Counted from the stretch's first letter, positions 8,953 to 18,612 are shown. The stretch is 39,246 nt of DNA from a bacterium (GCA_023267535.1 JAHFNC010000007.1:1-39246), one strand, 5' to 3'. A program made the numbers and translations. The notes: generated from the letters alone by a model not told the origin.

Positions 8953-10050
8953 TTATCTATAAACATCCTTAATACTCACGGCCACAAGCAAAAGAATTAA
9001 GAGAAGAAAAGATACGGTATTTACGATAGACAATATTTTATATGGAACTTTCTTTTTAAAAATGGATTCAAATAAAACAACTATTGCTCTACCGCCGTCA
9101 AGCGCCGGTATTGGTAAAAGATTTAGAATCGCAAGATTGATAGACAAAACTGCGACTAAATTAAGAACGGCTTGATAGCCATACATACTCGTTGCGCCAA
9201 CAATCTTAGCGATACCAATTGGACCAGCTAAAGAATCAATAACGTTTTGTCTGTGAGCTACAGATATAATTAAACTTTTTAATCCAGCAAGAGTTTCCAC
9301 TGTGATGTCGTAAGTTTTTACTGAGCCGATTTTTACAGCTTCAAAAAAACCAACTTTAACTTTACCAATAACGTCAACGGAGATTCCTAATGCCTTTTTA
9401 TCTGGAACAATACCGTAAACACCAGATATAACTGTTGTTATTTTTTGGTTGTATATATTTGTAAAAGAAATACTAATTGGTTTATCAATATTTTTTTGTA
9501 TAAAAGTTATAACATCTGTTTCAGAATCCAACTTAGCGACTTCGTTTCCACTTTTAATTTGTTCAATTACAGCTCCAGGTAATAATCCGGCCATAAAGGC
9601 AGGGCTTCCCTTAGAAGAATCAATAATCATAACTCTTCCACCGATTACTCTACTTGCAAAAGCTGGGTCTGATTTACTAGCGTCAACATTTCCGTAAAAC
9701 AAAAATATAAAAATAACGAGCGCCAATAAAAAATTCATAAAAATGCCGGCGAGCAAAACAATAAGTTGGTGTAGGTATGGTCTATTATTGAAAGCTCTTT
9801 TGTCTCTTTCTCCAACTTCGTTATCGGCAAAATTTTCTCCAAATATTGAGACGAACCCTCCGAAAGGAATTATGTTGATTGAATACTTTGTCTCACCTAT
9901 CGTCTTTGAAAAAATCTTTGGCGGAAAACCGAGAGCAAATTCATCCACTCTCATTTTTGCCAATTTTGCAGTAAAAAAATGTCCAAATTCGTGGACAAAA
10001 ACAAGCACAAGTAAAATAATTATGAAAAGTAAAATTGAAAATAGAGACAT
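8953..10050 (-). CDS. rseP: RIP-type zinc metalloprotease (site-2 protease family)
   Basis: HEFGH near the N-terminus, PDZ region, NLLPIPALDGGRA near the C-terminus, several TM segments. Confidence 0.93.
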   Translation of the reverse strand: MSLFSILLFIIILLVLVFVHEFGHFFTAKLAKMRVDEFALGFPPKIFSKTIGETKYSINIIPFGGFVSIFGENFADNEVGERDKRAFNNRPYLHQLIVLLAGIFMNFLLALVIFIFLFYGNVDASKSDPAFASRVIGGRVMIIDSSKGSPAFMAGLLPGAVIEQIKSGNEVAKLDSETDVITFIQKNIDKPISISFTNIYNQKITTVISGVYGIVPDKKALGISVDVIGKVKVGFFEAVKIGSVKTYDITVETLAGLKSLIISVAHRQNVIDSLAGPIGIAKIVGATSMYGYQAVLNLVAVLSINLAILNLLPIPALDGGRAIVVLFESIFKKKVPYKILSIVNTVSFLLLILLLVAVSIKDVYR

Positions 10051-10074
10051 GAATTACATTTTAGCATAAAATGT

Positions 10075-10180
10075 AAAGTCAAAATTCAAATCTCAAAAGT
10101 AAAAAGTTTAGGCCCGAGAAAGCTTTGCTTTCTCGGGCCTATTTTAGTTTTGACTTTTGACTTCTAACTTTTGATTTTTA
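10075..10180. repeat. Copy 2 of the ~106-bp intergenic repeat
   Basis: Four differences from copy 1; two of them form a compensatory pair in the stem (GGCGCGAG/CTCGCGCC versus GGCCCGAG/CTCGGGCC). Confidence 0.85.
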
Positions 10181-10729
10181 CTCCCCCATCACTTCCTTCT
10201 CTTTTGCTGAAAAAAGAGATTCTACTTCTTGATTTGCTTCATCAACTATCTTTTGCATTTCATCACGATATTTGTGTTGTTCGTCTTCACCATATTCGCC
10301 TTCTTTAGCACGAGCATCAATATCTTTATTTATTTCTTCACGAAGACCTCTTATTTTTATTCTAGAATCTTCTAATTTATCTTTCAGAATTTTTACTAAC
10401 TTTTGTCTGGTCTCTGTGGTCAAACTAGGAAAATGAACTCTGATACCTTGATCATCTGATGAAACTGAAAGTCCTAAATCAGCTTCATTAATTGCTTTTT
10501 CAATATCACGAATAATTGTTTTGTCCCACGGAGACACGCGAAGTGTGCGTGGATCTTCTATTGAAACCGAAGCACAATGTGCTATTTGAGTTCTGGCTCC
10601 ATACATATCAATAGCTACAGAATCTAAAATCTGTGGTGAAGCACGTCCAGTAGAAATAGAACGATACTCACTAGCGAGCCATTCCAAAACTTTATTTTTA
10701 TCTTCTTTGACTTGATTAAAGTTATACAT
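10178..10729 (-). CDS. frr: Ribosome recycling factor
   Basis: 183 aa; STGRASPQILD, DPRTLRVSPWDKTIIRDIEKAI, LTTETRQKLVKI. Confidence 0.96.
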   Translation of the reverse strand: MYNFNQVKEDKNKVLEWLASEYRSISTGRASPQILDSVAIDMYGARTQIAHCASVSIEDPRTLRVSPWDKTIIRDIEKAINEADLGLSVSSDDQGIRVHFPSLTTETRQKLVKILKDKLEDSRIKIRGLREEINKDIDARAKEGEYGEDEQHKYRDEMQKIVDEANQEVESLFSAKEKEVMGE

Positions 10730-10742
10730 AGACAGGATTATA

Positions 10743-11396
10743 TCATATCTTGGGCAAGAGAAGAGCTAAATACTCCACTATCATCTTGGTGCTTGATGAC
10801 GGATTGTTTAAATAAAAAATCATATCGTTTATCTCAAGAATATATTTACTATCTAAATGATTTACACTTGCTTCCTTTTGTAATGATATTAAAAAATTTT
10901 TTGTTATCTCTCTATCTCTTCTTCCTTTCTCATCTTCGCTGTTTAATATTTTAGAAATAAAATCTAAATCTATTCTCTCTGTTTCTTTCGTTTCTAAAAA
11001 TAATTTAGCATTACTGCTAACATCATCTTTAACACCTTTTTCTAACTTGAATTCACTTAATCTAGAAAGAACAGTTGGTAATAAACTTTCTTTATTGCTA
11101 GTTATTAAAATAAATCTAACCCCCTCTCTTGGTTCTTCTAAAATTTTTAGCATGGCATTTTGTGCAGGAATTGTCGACGAATGAAAAGAAATGAGTGCCA
11201 CTCTTTCACCATTGTAAGAAGAATTTACCCATTTGATTATTTCTCTTGCGGTGTCTATGTCTAAAACCGTAACATTATGAAAAATATTTAATGGAGAAAA
11301 TAAAGTGATCTCATTCCATAAGGAGGAAGATAAATTTTTTCGGTCGTTGTGGCTTATCAAAACAGCATGATGATTTGGTAAATCAGAAAAATTCAT
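10743..11396 (-). CDS. holB: DNA polymerase III delta'-like subunit (AAA-fold)
   Basis: 217 aa; ALISFHSSTIPAQNAMLKILEEPREGVRFILITSNKESLLPTVLSR typical of delta'/DnaX clamp-loader proteins; no Walker A. Confidence 0.75.
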   Translation of the reverse strand: MNFSDLPNHHAVLISHNDRKNLSSSLWNEITLFSPLNIFHNVTVLDIDTAREIIKWVNSSYNGERVALISFHSSTIPAQNAMLKILEEPREGVRFILITSNKESLLPTVLSRLSEFKLEKGVKDDVSSNAKLFLETKETERIDLDFISKILNSEDEKGRRDREITKNFLISLQKEASVNHLDSKYILEINDMIFYLNNPSSSTKMIVEYLALLLPKI

Positions 11397-11536
11397 AAGC
11401 CAATTATATCAAAGATAAATCTTTAAAACTAAAGAACGAAAATAGTGTCTTGGCAAGATTGTTTTATGTATTTTTAAAAGATAAAATTATATCCAGTTGC
11501 ACTTTCTCATTAATTACATCTCTACGAAAGGAGTCC

Positions 11537-12655
11537 ATGATGGATAGCTTTTTAGTTATGCGCTCCTTTCCAAAAGGAAAAGAGCCTACCTTAGCAAAAG
11601 TAATACGCGACGGTGAAAATATGTATTGTGAAGCTCGGCACGTAATCGTCTTAGACGAAAGAGGCGAAATAACCTACGAGGAATATCGCCCGACAGCTTA
11701 CACAGGCAATTACATTGCAGTTTTTGCGCCGACTGTTTATAAGGGGGAAGAAATTCGACTCGCAGTCGCCCTTGAAATTGGTTTCTCTCGCTCAGTTCCA
11801 TATCAGTGGTTTGAAAAATGGCATGATGGAAAAAAGGTTACGAGAACTTTTCGTCGCCCCATCATAAAATTGAGTGACGAGGAAGTAATTCATCTCTTGC
11901 CAACGCTTTCAAGAGCAATTCAACACATTGTAGACCAGGACGTCTCTCATCGTAGAAACTTGATTTACCACACCAGCACAACCCCTTACGGAGGAAAAGC
12001 GAAAAAAGGAAAAGAGCTGGCAAGTGGTAAATTCATCACCGTACCAAACGATGAATCTGTTTTGGTATTTGCTTGTCTTGCGAAAGACTCTGAAGCGAGA
12101 AACAAAATCCAGCTTTCAGAATTCGTGAGTATGACAAATAAACGGCTCAGCAAGTTGAAATATGCCTATTACCCGAAAGGAGAACTCAAACGATTCAGTG
12201 GTGTTCAGGAAACAGCCGAGATATTGGTTGAAGCTGATTACCCACTTCACTTTGCCGAAGTCATAAGAAGGAAGCTTGGCAAAGAAACGGGAAAAGTTAG
12301 ATCTCTTTTTGAGCAGATAGTTGAAGTCTTTGAAATAAAATTCAAGGAAACGACTTATGAAAAGGATTTACTGCACGCTTCCTTGTCTCAAGTTTTGAAT
12401 GGTAAAACGAAGAATATACTGGGACGATTTAATATTTCTGTCACAAATCATCCAAAAAGAGATGCTGACAAGCTTCTGTACGCAGAAGAACACGGACACA
12501 ATCCTGCTCACGCGGTAAATTGCATTCGTGTTGAAATTTTGCCGTCTAGAGAGGCTATAGAAAAAACACACCCAGTGCAAAGTGACGGGACTAGATATGT
12601 AAACCTGTCTGAAAAATTCATTAGGGAATTTAATTCCAGAACCCGAATGAATTAA
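11537..12655 (+). CDS. Conserved-looking protein of unknown function
   Basis: Likely ATG at 11537 with GAAAGGAG RBS (the listed ORF starts at 11450); no recognisable domain; followed by a terminator. Confidence 0.7.
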   Translation: MMDSFLVMRSFPKGKEPTLAKVIRDGENMYCEARHVIVLDERGEITYEEYRPTAYTGNYIAVFAPTVYKGEEIRLAVALEIGFSRSVPYQWFEKWHDGKKVTRTFRRPIIKLSDEEVIHLLPTLSRAIQHIVDQDVSHRRNLIYHTSTTPYGGKAKKGKELASGKFITVPNDESVLVFACLAKDSEARNKIQLSEFVSMTNKRLSKLKYAYYPKGELKRFSGVQETAEILVEADYPLHFAEVIRRKLGKETGKVRSLFEQIVEVFEIKFKETTYEKDLLHASLSQVLNGKTKNILGRFNISVTNHPKRDADKLLYAEEHGHNPAHAVNCIRVEILPSREAIEKTHPVQSDGTRYVNLSEKFIREFNSRTRMN

Positions 12656-12699
12656 CGGAGATAGTTATGGCTAAAACCAGACTATCTCCGTTTTATTTT
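12655..12699 (+). terminator. Intrinsic terminator
   Basis: ACGGAGATAGT...ACTATCTCCGTTTTATTTTT. Confidence 0.8.
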
Positions 12700-12800
12700 T
12701 GCCAAAAAGTGTCAAGTTGCTATATCAATACAAAAAGGTAGAATGATGAATAGTTGAATTTTTTGTTCTTTCAAATCCACTAATTTTGCACGGAGGTAAC

Positions 12801-13856
12801 ATGGATATGGCGACTAGTTTTGTAAATACAAAGTTGCCTCCGTTTACTTTCGATCATGAAAGAGCGGAAGCACTGGTTCTTAAACTTTACAATGATTATC
12901 TTTCTAGAAACATGTTGTATGCACACGAAAACGCATCGACTGCTCCACAGAATAAACACAAGCCGTGGAGAAAGGTTGCTATCCAGACAAGTCTGTTTGA
13001 CGATGTAAGCAGAATTACAACCGCTCCCAAAATCAAACCGCTGAGTTTGAAGCACTTCATTTGGATTTTCTTTGCAACATTAACCGATAGACGCCAAGTG
13101 AGTGATGAGGTTTATAAAGCTCACTGCGTTATCTATAACGAACGTCCGTATTTGTATTCAAAAAAGGCAATAAAAGAAAATCCAGAAGCTCTAGGTGAAT
13201 ACTTGGCCACTAAAAAAGTTGGCGTGCCAAGACAATCCGCCGAATATTGGGTCAGGTGTGCCAAAACTTTGTTTGAGAGATTTAGCGGTGACCCGCTTAA
13301 GCTTTTGAAACATTGCGGAGATAACGTAGAGGGTGTTCAGAAGTTTAAAGAGAAAACAGAAAAGGAGACCGGTTCTGACCCACTTCCTGGTTATGGACCA
13401 AAGATTACTTCTTTGTTTACTCTTTTTCTGGCAGAACTTGGCGTTTACCAAATGCCTAGAGATGCCTTTCCAGTTGATGTTCATGTTCAAGCAATTTTTT
13501 TGCAACAAGAAATTATTGTTCCGGTGGAAAGAGACACTGTCAATGACGAGCTGGAAGATTTTCTCAGGAAATTTCTGTGCGAAATGGCATTCAAGCACGA
13601 CTTGGATAAAGTTCACCTCTCCCACGCTTTTTGGATTAAAGGTGCCAAACTTTGCACTGGATGTTCAAGACGAAAAGCTGTTCAGTTGCTTTGCTCTATT
13701 GAAAGTTCTTGCCTTGGGCGCGTGGATACCAACCCCTACTTTAAGGCTGGCGTCTGGGAATTTCCATTAACTTTTATGCGCAAAGGAAATCATCGGAAAT
13801 TCAAAATTGAAAATAAAAATGGTGACGATACAAATCACCATTTGTTCGAAGATTGA
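12801..13856 (+). CDS. HhH-GPD superfamily DNA glycosylase-like protein with a Cys cluster
   Basis: LPGYGPKITSLFTLFLAELG...FPVDVHVQ resembles the HhH-GPD motif with its catalytic Asp; C-x2-C-x9-C-x5-C; ATG at 12801 with GGAGGT RBS. Confidence 0.65.
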   Translation: MDMATSFVNTKLPPFTFDHERAEALVLKLYNDYLSRNMLYAHENASTAPQNKHKPWRKVAIQTSLFDDVSRITTAPKIKPLSLKHFIWIFFATLTDRRQVSDEVYKAHCVIYNERPYLYSKKAIKENPEALGEYLATKKVGVPRQSAEYWVRCAKTLFERFSGDPLKLLKHCGDNVEGVQKFKEKTEKETGSDPLPGYGPKITSLFTLFLAELGVYQMPRDAFPVDVHVQAIFLQQEIIVPVERDTVNDELEDFLRKFLCEMAFKHDLDKVHLSHAFWIKGAKLCTGCSRRKAVQLLCSIESSCLGRVDTNPYFKAGVWEFPLTFMRKGNHRKFKIENKNGDDTNHHLFED

Positions 13857-13857
13857 T

Positions 13858-13890
13858 CCGCAACCAAAACACTGGTTGCGGTTTTTTTAT
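13858..13890 (+). terminator. Intrinsic terminator
   Basis: CCGCAACCAAAACACTGGTTGCGGTTTTTTT. Confidence 0.85.
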
Positions 13891-13900
13891 AAAAAAATAC

Positions 13901-13921
13901 CTCCACTTTTCGTGGAGGCAT
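13901..13921 (-). terminator. thyA terminator
   Basis: Minus strand GCCTCCACGAAAAGTGGAGGTATTTTTTT. Confidence 0.8.
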
Positions 13922-13924
13922 AAG

Positions 13925-14719
13925 TCATACTGCAATTGGCGCAGAAATCACAGGATAAGGATTGTAATTAACGAGTTTAAAGTCTTCGTATTTGAAAGAA
14001 AAGATGTCTGAGACTTCAGGGTTTATTTCCAGTGTCGGCAATTCCCTAGGAGTTCTTGAAAGCTGCAATTTCACTTGGTCAAAATGATTGTTGTAGATGT
14101 GAACATCACCACCTATCCAAACAAATTCTCCGGGTAATAGTCCGCAAACTTGAGCAACCATCCTCGTAAGCAAAGCGTAACTGGCGATATTAAATGGTAT
14201 TCCCAAAAAAGTATCAGCACTCCTCTGATAAAGCAAACAAGTAAGTCTTCCTAGTGCAATGTAAAACTGAAACAAACAATGACATGGAGGTAGCGCCATC
14301 TTATCCACGTCTTCTGGATTCCAGGCAGAGACAATGTGTCGTCGACCATCAGGATTTGTTTTTATACTTTTTATGAGATTGGCGATTTGGTCAATTTCAC
14401 CGCCATTTCTTTTTTGCCAATGACGCCATTGATGACCATAGACTGGGCCAAGTTCTCCATTTTCGTCTGCCCATTCGTCCCAAATTTTCACTTTATTCTC
14501 TTTCAAGTAACGAATGTTAGTATTACCACTTAAAAACCAGAACAGTTCGTAGATAACAGAATGGAGATGGACTTTTTTGGTTGTAAGAAGAGGAAACCTC
14601 TCACCCAAATTAAAGCGCATCATATATCCTGGAATAGAGCGAGTCCCCGTCCCTGTTCTGTCGGTTTTGTCGGCCCCTGAAGTCATGATGTACTGCATCA
14701 TTTCAAGATATTGTTTCAA
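13925..14719 (-). CDS. thyA: Thymidylate synthase (TTG start)
   Basis: 264 aa; [32 protein letters not shown] active-site Cys, [28 protein letters not shown] upstream of TTG. Confidence 0.97.
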   Translation of the reverse strand: MKQYLEMMQYIMTSGADKTDRTGTGTRSIPGYMMRFNLGERFPLLTTKKVHLHSVIYELFWFLSGNTNIRYLKENKVKIWDEWADENGELGPVYGHQWRHWQKRNGGEIDQIANLIKSIKTNPDGRRHIVSAWNPEDVDKMALPPCHCLFQFYIALGRLTCLLYQRSADTFLGIPFNIASYALLTRMVAQVCGLLPGEFVWIGGDVHIYNNHFDQVKLQLSRTPRELPTLEINPEVSDIFSFKYEDFKLVNYNPYPVISAPIAV

Positions 14720-14824
14720 TTTTATTCTCCTTTAATGAGCAAAATTACTCTGTTTTGTATTCTTCCATATAAACGAAGATAATTCAAATTGAAATAAAAT
14801 CCTTTCTTGTGATAGATTATACTC

Positions 14825-14966
14825 GTTGCGACGAGCTGCAACACCCAAAAGGTGAGGTCTATTGCCAAGGTGAACAGCCTTCGTTTAGAAGACGACAAAT
14901 CTTCTAAAGGTCTCGTGCCGGGCCCTCGTCGCAACCAATTCCTAAGTCACGCTTAGGAATTTTTTG
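14825..14966 (+). ncRNA. Candidate structured RNA with its own terminator
   Basis: 11-bp closing stem GTTGCGACGAG (14825-14835)/CTCGTCGCAAC (14925-14935); inner hairpin TTTAGAAGA-CGACAAA-TCTTCTAAA; terminator AATTCCTAAG-TCACG-CTTAGGAATTTTTTG (14937-14966); upstream TTGAAA-N18-TAGATT. Confidence 0.5.
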
Positions 14967-14995
14967 TCTTTGGAATAAACCAAAAATCTAATTTC

Positions 14996-16009
14996 TTAGC
15001 GTTTCGCAAAAATACTTCTCTTGTAAGTATCAAGATGTTCAAGGGCTACACCTGTCCCCTTAGCCACACAAAAGAAAGCATCTTCTGCCAAAACTGCTCT
15101 GACCCCTGTTCTTCTTTCAACTAAATCTGGCAAATGACGAAGCATTGATGACCCTCCTGACATAATAATTCCATTATCAATAATATCCGAAGCTAGTTCT
15201 GGTGGAGTTTCCTGCAAAACATCTTTAATTGCCTTTATCATAATTCTCAACTCCTTATCAATAGCTTTTACAATTTCGTTAGTGTGTATCTCTACAGTTC
15301 TTGGAAGCCCTGCTACAAAATCTCTTCCTTTAACTTTCATATTTAATTCTTCTTCAAGTGGAAGTGCTGAACCAACTTTTACTTTTATATCCTCAGCTGT
15401 TTGATCTCCGATTGCCAAATTATATGTTTTCTTTATGTAATCAATAATTGCTTGATCAATTTTATTTCCAGCGCATTTTACTGAAGTTGAACAAACAATA
15501 CCTCCAAGCGAAATCACTGCCACGTCTGTTGTTCCTCCGCCAATATCAACAATCATTCTTCCTTGTGCTTCTTGAATCGGAATACCAGCACCAATCGCCG
15601 CTAGGATTGGCTCCTTAACAACGTACGCGTTTTTAGCTCCAGCTTTTATAGTAGCTTCAATCACAGCGCGACGTTCAGTTGAAGTAACTCCTGCCGGAAC
15701 AGAAACCATAACATCGGGTCGAAAAATATTAAATCCACCGAGTGACTTATTTATATAGTAACGAAGCATAGCTTCAGTCACACGATAATCAGCAATCACT
15801 CCGTCACGCATTGGACGATAAGCAATTATTGAGTCTGGTGTTTTACCAATCATTTCTTTGGCCTCAGTTCCAACGGCCAATATCTTATTATCTATTTCAG
15901 AAACAGCGACAACTGAAGGCTCAACCAAAACCACCCCCTTCCCCGGAATAAAAACAAGGGTGTTTGCCGTCCCTAAATCAATACCAATTTTCTTAGAAAA
16001 GAATCCCAT
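14996..16009 (-). CDS. mreB: Second MreB/actin-like protein
   Basis: 337 aa; IGIDLGTANTLVF, VMVSVPAGVTSTERRAV, MIVDIGGGTTDVAVISLGG, GIIMSGGSSMLRHLP. Confidence 0.95.
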   Translation of the reverse strand: MGFFSKKIGIDLGTANTLVFIPGKGVVLVEPSVVAVSEIDNKILAVGTEAKEMIGKTPDSIIAYRPMRDGVIADYRVTEAMLRYYINKSLGGFNIFRPDVMVSVPAGVTSTERRAVIEATIKAGAKNAYVVKEPILAAIGAGIPIQEAQGRMIVDIGGGTTDVAVISLGGIVCSTSVKCAGNKIDQAIIDYIKKTYNLAIGDQTAEDIKVKVGSALPLEEELNMKVKGRDFVAGLPRTVEIHTNEIVKAIDKELRIMIKAIKDVLQETPPELASDIIDNGIIMSGGSSMLRHLPDLVERRTGVRAVLAEDAFFCVAKGTGVALEHLDTYKRSIFAKR

Positions 16010-16116
16010 AGTTAGGGCATTATATCATAATTTAGATTTTTCTTTACTGCAAAAAATCAAGTAAATAAAGGATATTAAGCATTTTTAACTTACTTAGATT
16101 TTGCTATAATAGACTA

Positions 16117-17967
16117 ATGAATCTCCTTACTGTTGCTCCAATATCTGAAGGATTACCGACTGATTATCTCTCTTATTTTTCTAAAGAAAAAATATCCTGC
16201 GGTGATTTAGTGGAAATACAAATCAAAAGAAGAAATTATTCCGCTATTGTTGTTGAAGTAAAAGATTTAGCTGAAGAAAAACAAAATATAAAAAATGCCA
16301 GCTTTGGATTAAAAAAAATATCTCGTGTTATTCATAAAAATTTTATTCCTCCAAAAATTTGGGGATCACTTTACTACTCAGCATCCTACAATCTAAAACC
16401 AATCGGACAAATAATTTATGATTTGATTCCAGATAAGACCATACCTCTTTTTGAATCATTTAAAGAACCAGAAAAAACAAAAGGTTTTGAATTATTACTT
16501 TTGCAAAATAGTTATACTGACCGTATAACTAGATACAAAACGACAATACGAGAATCCTTTGCCAAAATGCAATCAATTGTGATTTTCTTTCCAACAATAA
16601 TTGATATTGAAAATGCTTATGAAAACTTATCAAAAGGAATAGATGATTTTTCTGTGATTATTCATAGCGGAGTATCTGAAAAACAATTGAAGAAAAATAT
16701 AGATAAACTAAAAAACGGAGAACACCCTCTTCTTATTTTAAGCACCTACTCTCTTATCCCTTTCATTAGAAAAGATGTTGGTTTAATGGTTATAGAAAGA
16801 GAACACAGCACTTATTATTTCACATACGGAAATGATAATTATGACACTAGGTTTGTACTAGAAAGATTGGCTCATAATTTAAATATTCCTTGCGTGTTGG
16901 GCTCACAAACGCTTTCTTTGACGGCTCATCTAAAATATAAAAGGAAAGATGCCATAGAAATAATGCCAATACATTACAGAAATGATTGTCCACTTGAGAT
17001 AGTGTCCATGGCCGACGAAGGAAAAAGTGGAAGTCCGTATCTTTCAAGAAAAGCATTGTCTGTTTTGCATAATGCCAAACTGGAAAATAAGGGTCATATC
17101 TTTTTATATACTCATAGAAAAGGAATGTATCCTACTACTATCTGCTCTGACTGTGGAACACTTTTTGTTTGCCAAAAATGTGACAAGCCTTACGTGCTTC
17201 ATAAAATAGGAGGTGTTAGAACTTATGTCTGCCACAAATGCGAAAATATAATTAGCTTGAAAGAAGACACCAGTTTAACTTGTAGACATTGTGGTGGCTG
17301 GAGAATGCAAACGTTAGGTATAGCAACAGGCGGTGTAGAAGAAGAATTAAACAGACTTGGAATTCCAATTTTTGTAATTGATGGTGAACACACAAACACA
17401 AAAGCCAAAGTTAAAAAAGTTTACACTAAATGGAGAGAGTCTCCTTACGGAGTTTTAATTGGGACGGAAATGGCACACAATGTAATACAAGAAGCAGATA
17501 ACATAATTGTTATGTCGCTTGACTCCTTGTTTTCATTGCCTGAATATAGAACTGACGAAAAAATATTAAACCTAATCTCAGAAATGGGAGAAAAAATATC
17601 AGGAACTGGAAAAATAATATTCCAAACAAGAATGTCTCATTCTCCGATTGTGAAATATTTGTCATCACATTCATTCGTTGATTTTTATAAAGAAGAATTA
17701 TCTCAAAGAGACAAATTTTTATTACCTCCGTATTATGTCGTTATAAAAACATCATTTGAAAATCTTTCCGAAGAAAAGAGAGAACGAATGAAACAGGAAC
17801 TAGAACCTTATGTTGTCGATTGGTTTGAAGCTGGTCGTGGAATAACTCTACTTTTTATACATATTAAAGAAACTGAATGGGCAAATAATGAAATACTTCG
17901 CATGCGAATTAAAAAAATAATTTACGAAGGAGATTCGAAAGTAAATCCACTTCATTTCTTCATTTAA
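16117..17967 (+). CDS. priA: PriA-like primosomal protein N' with degenerate helicase motifs
   Basis: Eight-Cys zinc-binding insert (CSDCGTLFVCQKC...CHKC...CRHCG) and PriA-like C-terminal layout (GVLIGTEM...LDSLFSLPEYRTDEK). Confidence 0.8.
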   Translation: MNLLTVAPISEGLPTDYLSYFSKEKISCGDLVEIQIKRRNYSAIVVEVKDLAEEKQNIKNASFGLKKISRVIHKNFIPPKIWGSLYYSASYNLKPIGQIIYDLIPDKTIPLFESFKEPEKTKGFELLLLQNSYTDRITRYKTTIRESFAKMQSIVIFFPTIIDIENAYENLSKGIDDFSVIIHSGVSEKQLKKNIDKLKNGEHPLLILSTYSLIPFIRKDVGLMVIEREHSTYYFTYGNDNYDTRFVLERLAHNLNIPCVLGSQTLSLTAHLKYKRKDAIEIMPIHYRNDCPLEIVSMADEGKSGSPYLSRKALSVLHNAKLENKGHIFLYTHRKGMYPTTICSDCGTLFVCQKCDKPYVLHKIGGVRTYVCHKCENIISLKEDTSLTCRHCGGWRMQTLGIATGGVEEELNRLGIPIFVIDGEHTNTKAKVKKVYTKWRESPYGVLIGTEMAHNVIQEADNIIVMSLDSLFSLPEYRTDEKILNLISEMGEKISGTGKIIFQTRMSHSPIVKYLSSHSFVDFYKEELSQRDKFLLPPYYVVIKTSFENLSEEKRERMKQELEPYVVDWFEAGRGITLLFIHIKETEWANNEILRMRIKKIIYEGDSKVNPLHFFI

Positions 17968-18024
17968 GATAATATTTCTCAACAACTTCCTTAATAAGGC
18001 TTTTATTGTTATATTATCAGTTAT

Positions 18025-18564
18025 ATGGCCGTGCCAGACAAAATAATTCAAATAGATAAAAACATAAACAATCCATTGCGAAAAATTACTCGCGAAATAG
18101 AAAAGAGTGAGTTTGGAACAAAGAATTTGAAAGATGTAATTAGAGCAATGAAGACCGCTCTAAATCGCGAAGATGATGGAGTAGCAATTGCTGCGCCACA
18201 AATAGGACAAAATTTGCGCATTTTTGTTATCTCAGAAAAATCGTTTGATGAAGAAGCAAAGTATAAACCCCTTGTTTTTATAAACCCAAAGTTAATAAAA
18301 GTATCAAAGAAAAAAAATATTGTTCAAGAAGGATGTTTATCTGTAAGATGGATTTATGGAAAAACAGAAAGATCGATTAGAGCTACAGTCGAAGCCTATG
18401 ATGAAGACGGAAATAAATTTACATTTGGCGCAGGAGGACTTCTGGCACACATCTTTCAGCACGAGATAGATCATTTAGATGGAATTTTATTTATTGACCA
18501 CGGTTTTGATTTTGAAGAATTTTCCGAAGAAGAAATTAGAAAGGCGTATAAACAAATCAAATAG
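18025..18564 (+). CDS. def: Peptide deformylase
   Basis: GVAIAAPQIG, EGCLSV, QHEIDHLDGILFID. Confidence 0.95.
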   Translation: MAVPDKIIQIDKNINNPLRKITREIEKSEFGTKNLKDVIRAMKTALNREDDGVAIAAPQIGQNLRIFVISEKSFDEEAKYKPLVFINPKLIKVSKKKNIVQEGCLSVRWIYGKTERSIRATVEAYDEDGNKFTFGAGGLLAHIFQHEIDHLDGILFIDHGFDFEEFSEEEIRKAYKQIK

Positions 18565-18573
18565 GCAAATCAA

Positions 18574-18602
18574 AAGCGCGGAGACTGTTCCGCGCTTTTT
18601 GT
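18574..18602. terminator. Terminator between convergent genes
   Basis: AAAAGCGCGGAGACTGTTCCGCGCTTTTT. Confidence 0.8.
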
Positions 18603-18612
18603 TGTAACGAAA

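Noticed and set aside
10743-11396. Degenerate delta' subunit as a novel inactive AAA protein
   Set aside because: Loss of Walker A is normal for delta' subunits, so it is not unusual in itself.
14722-14934. Minus-strand 70-aa ORF (MRRGPGTRPLEDLSSSKRR...)
   Set aside because: Antisense to the candidate structured RNA and overlaps the thyA upstream region; better explained by the palindromic GC-rich RNA gene.
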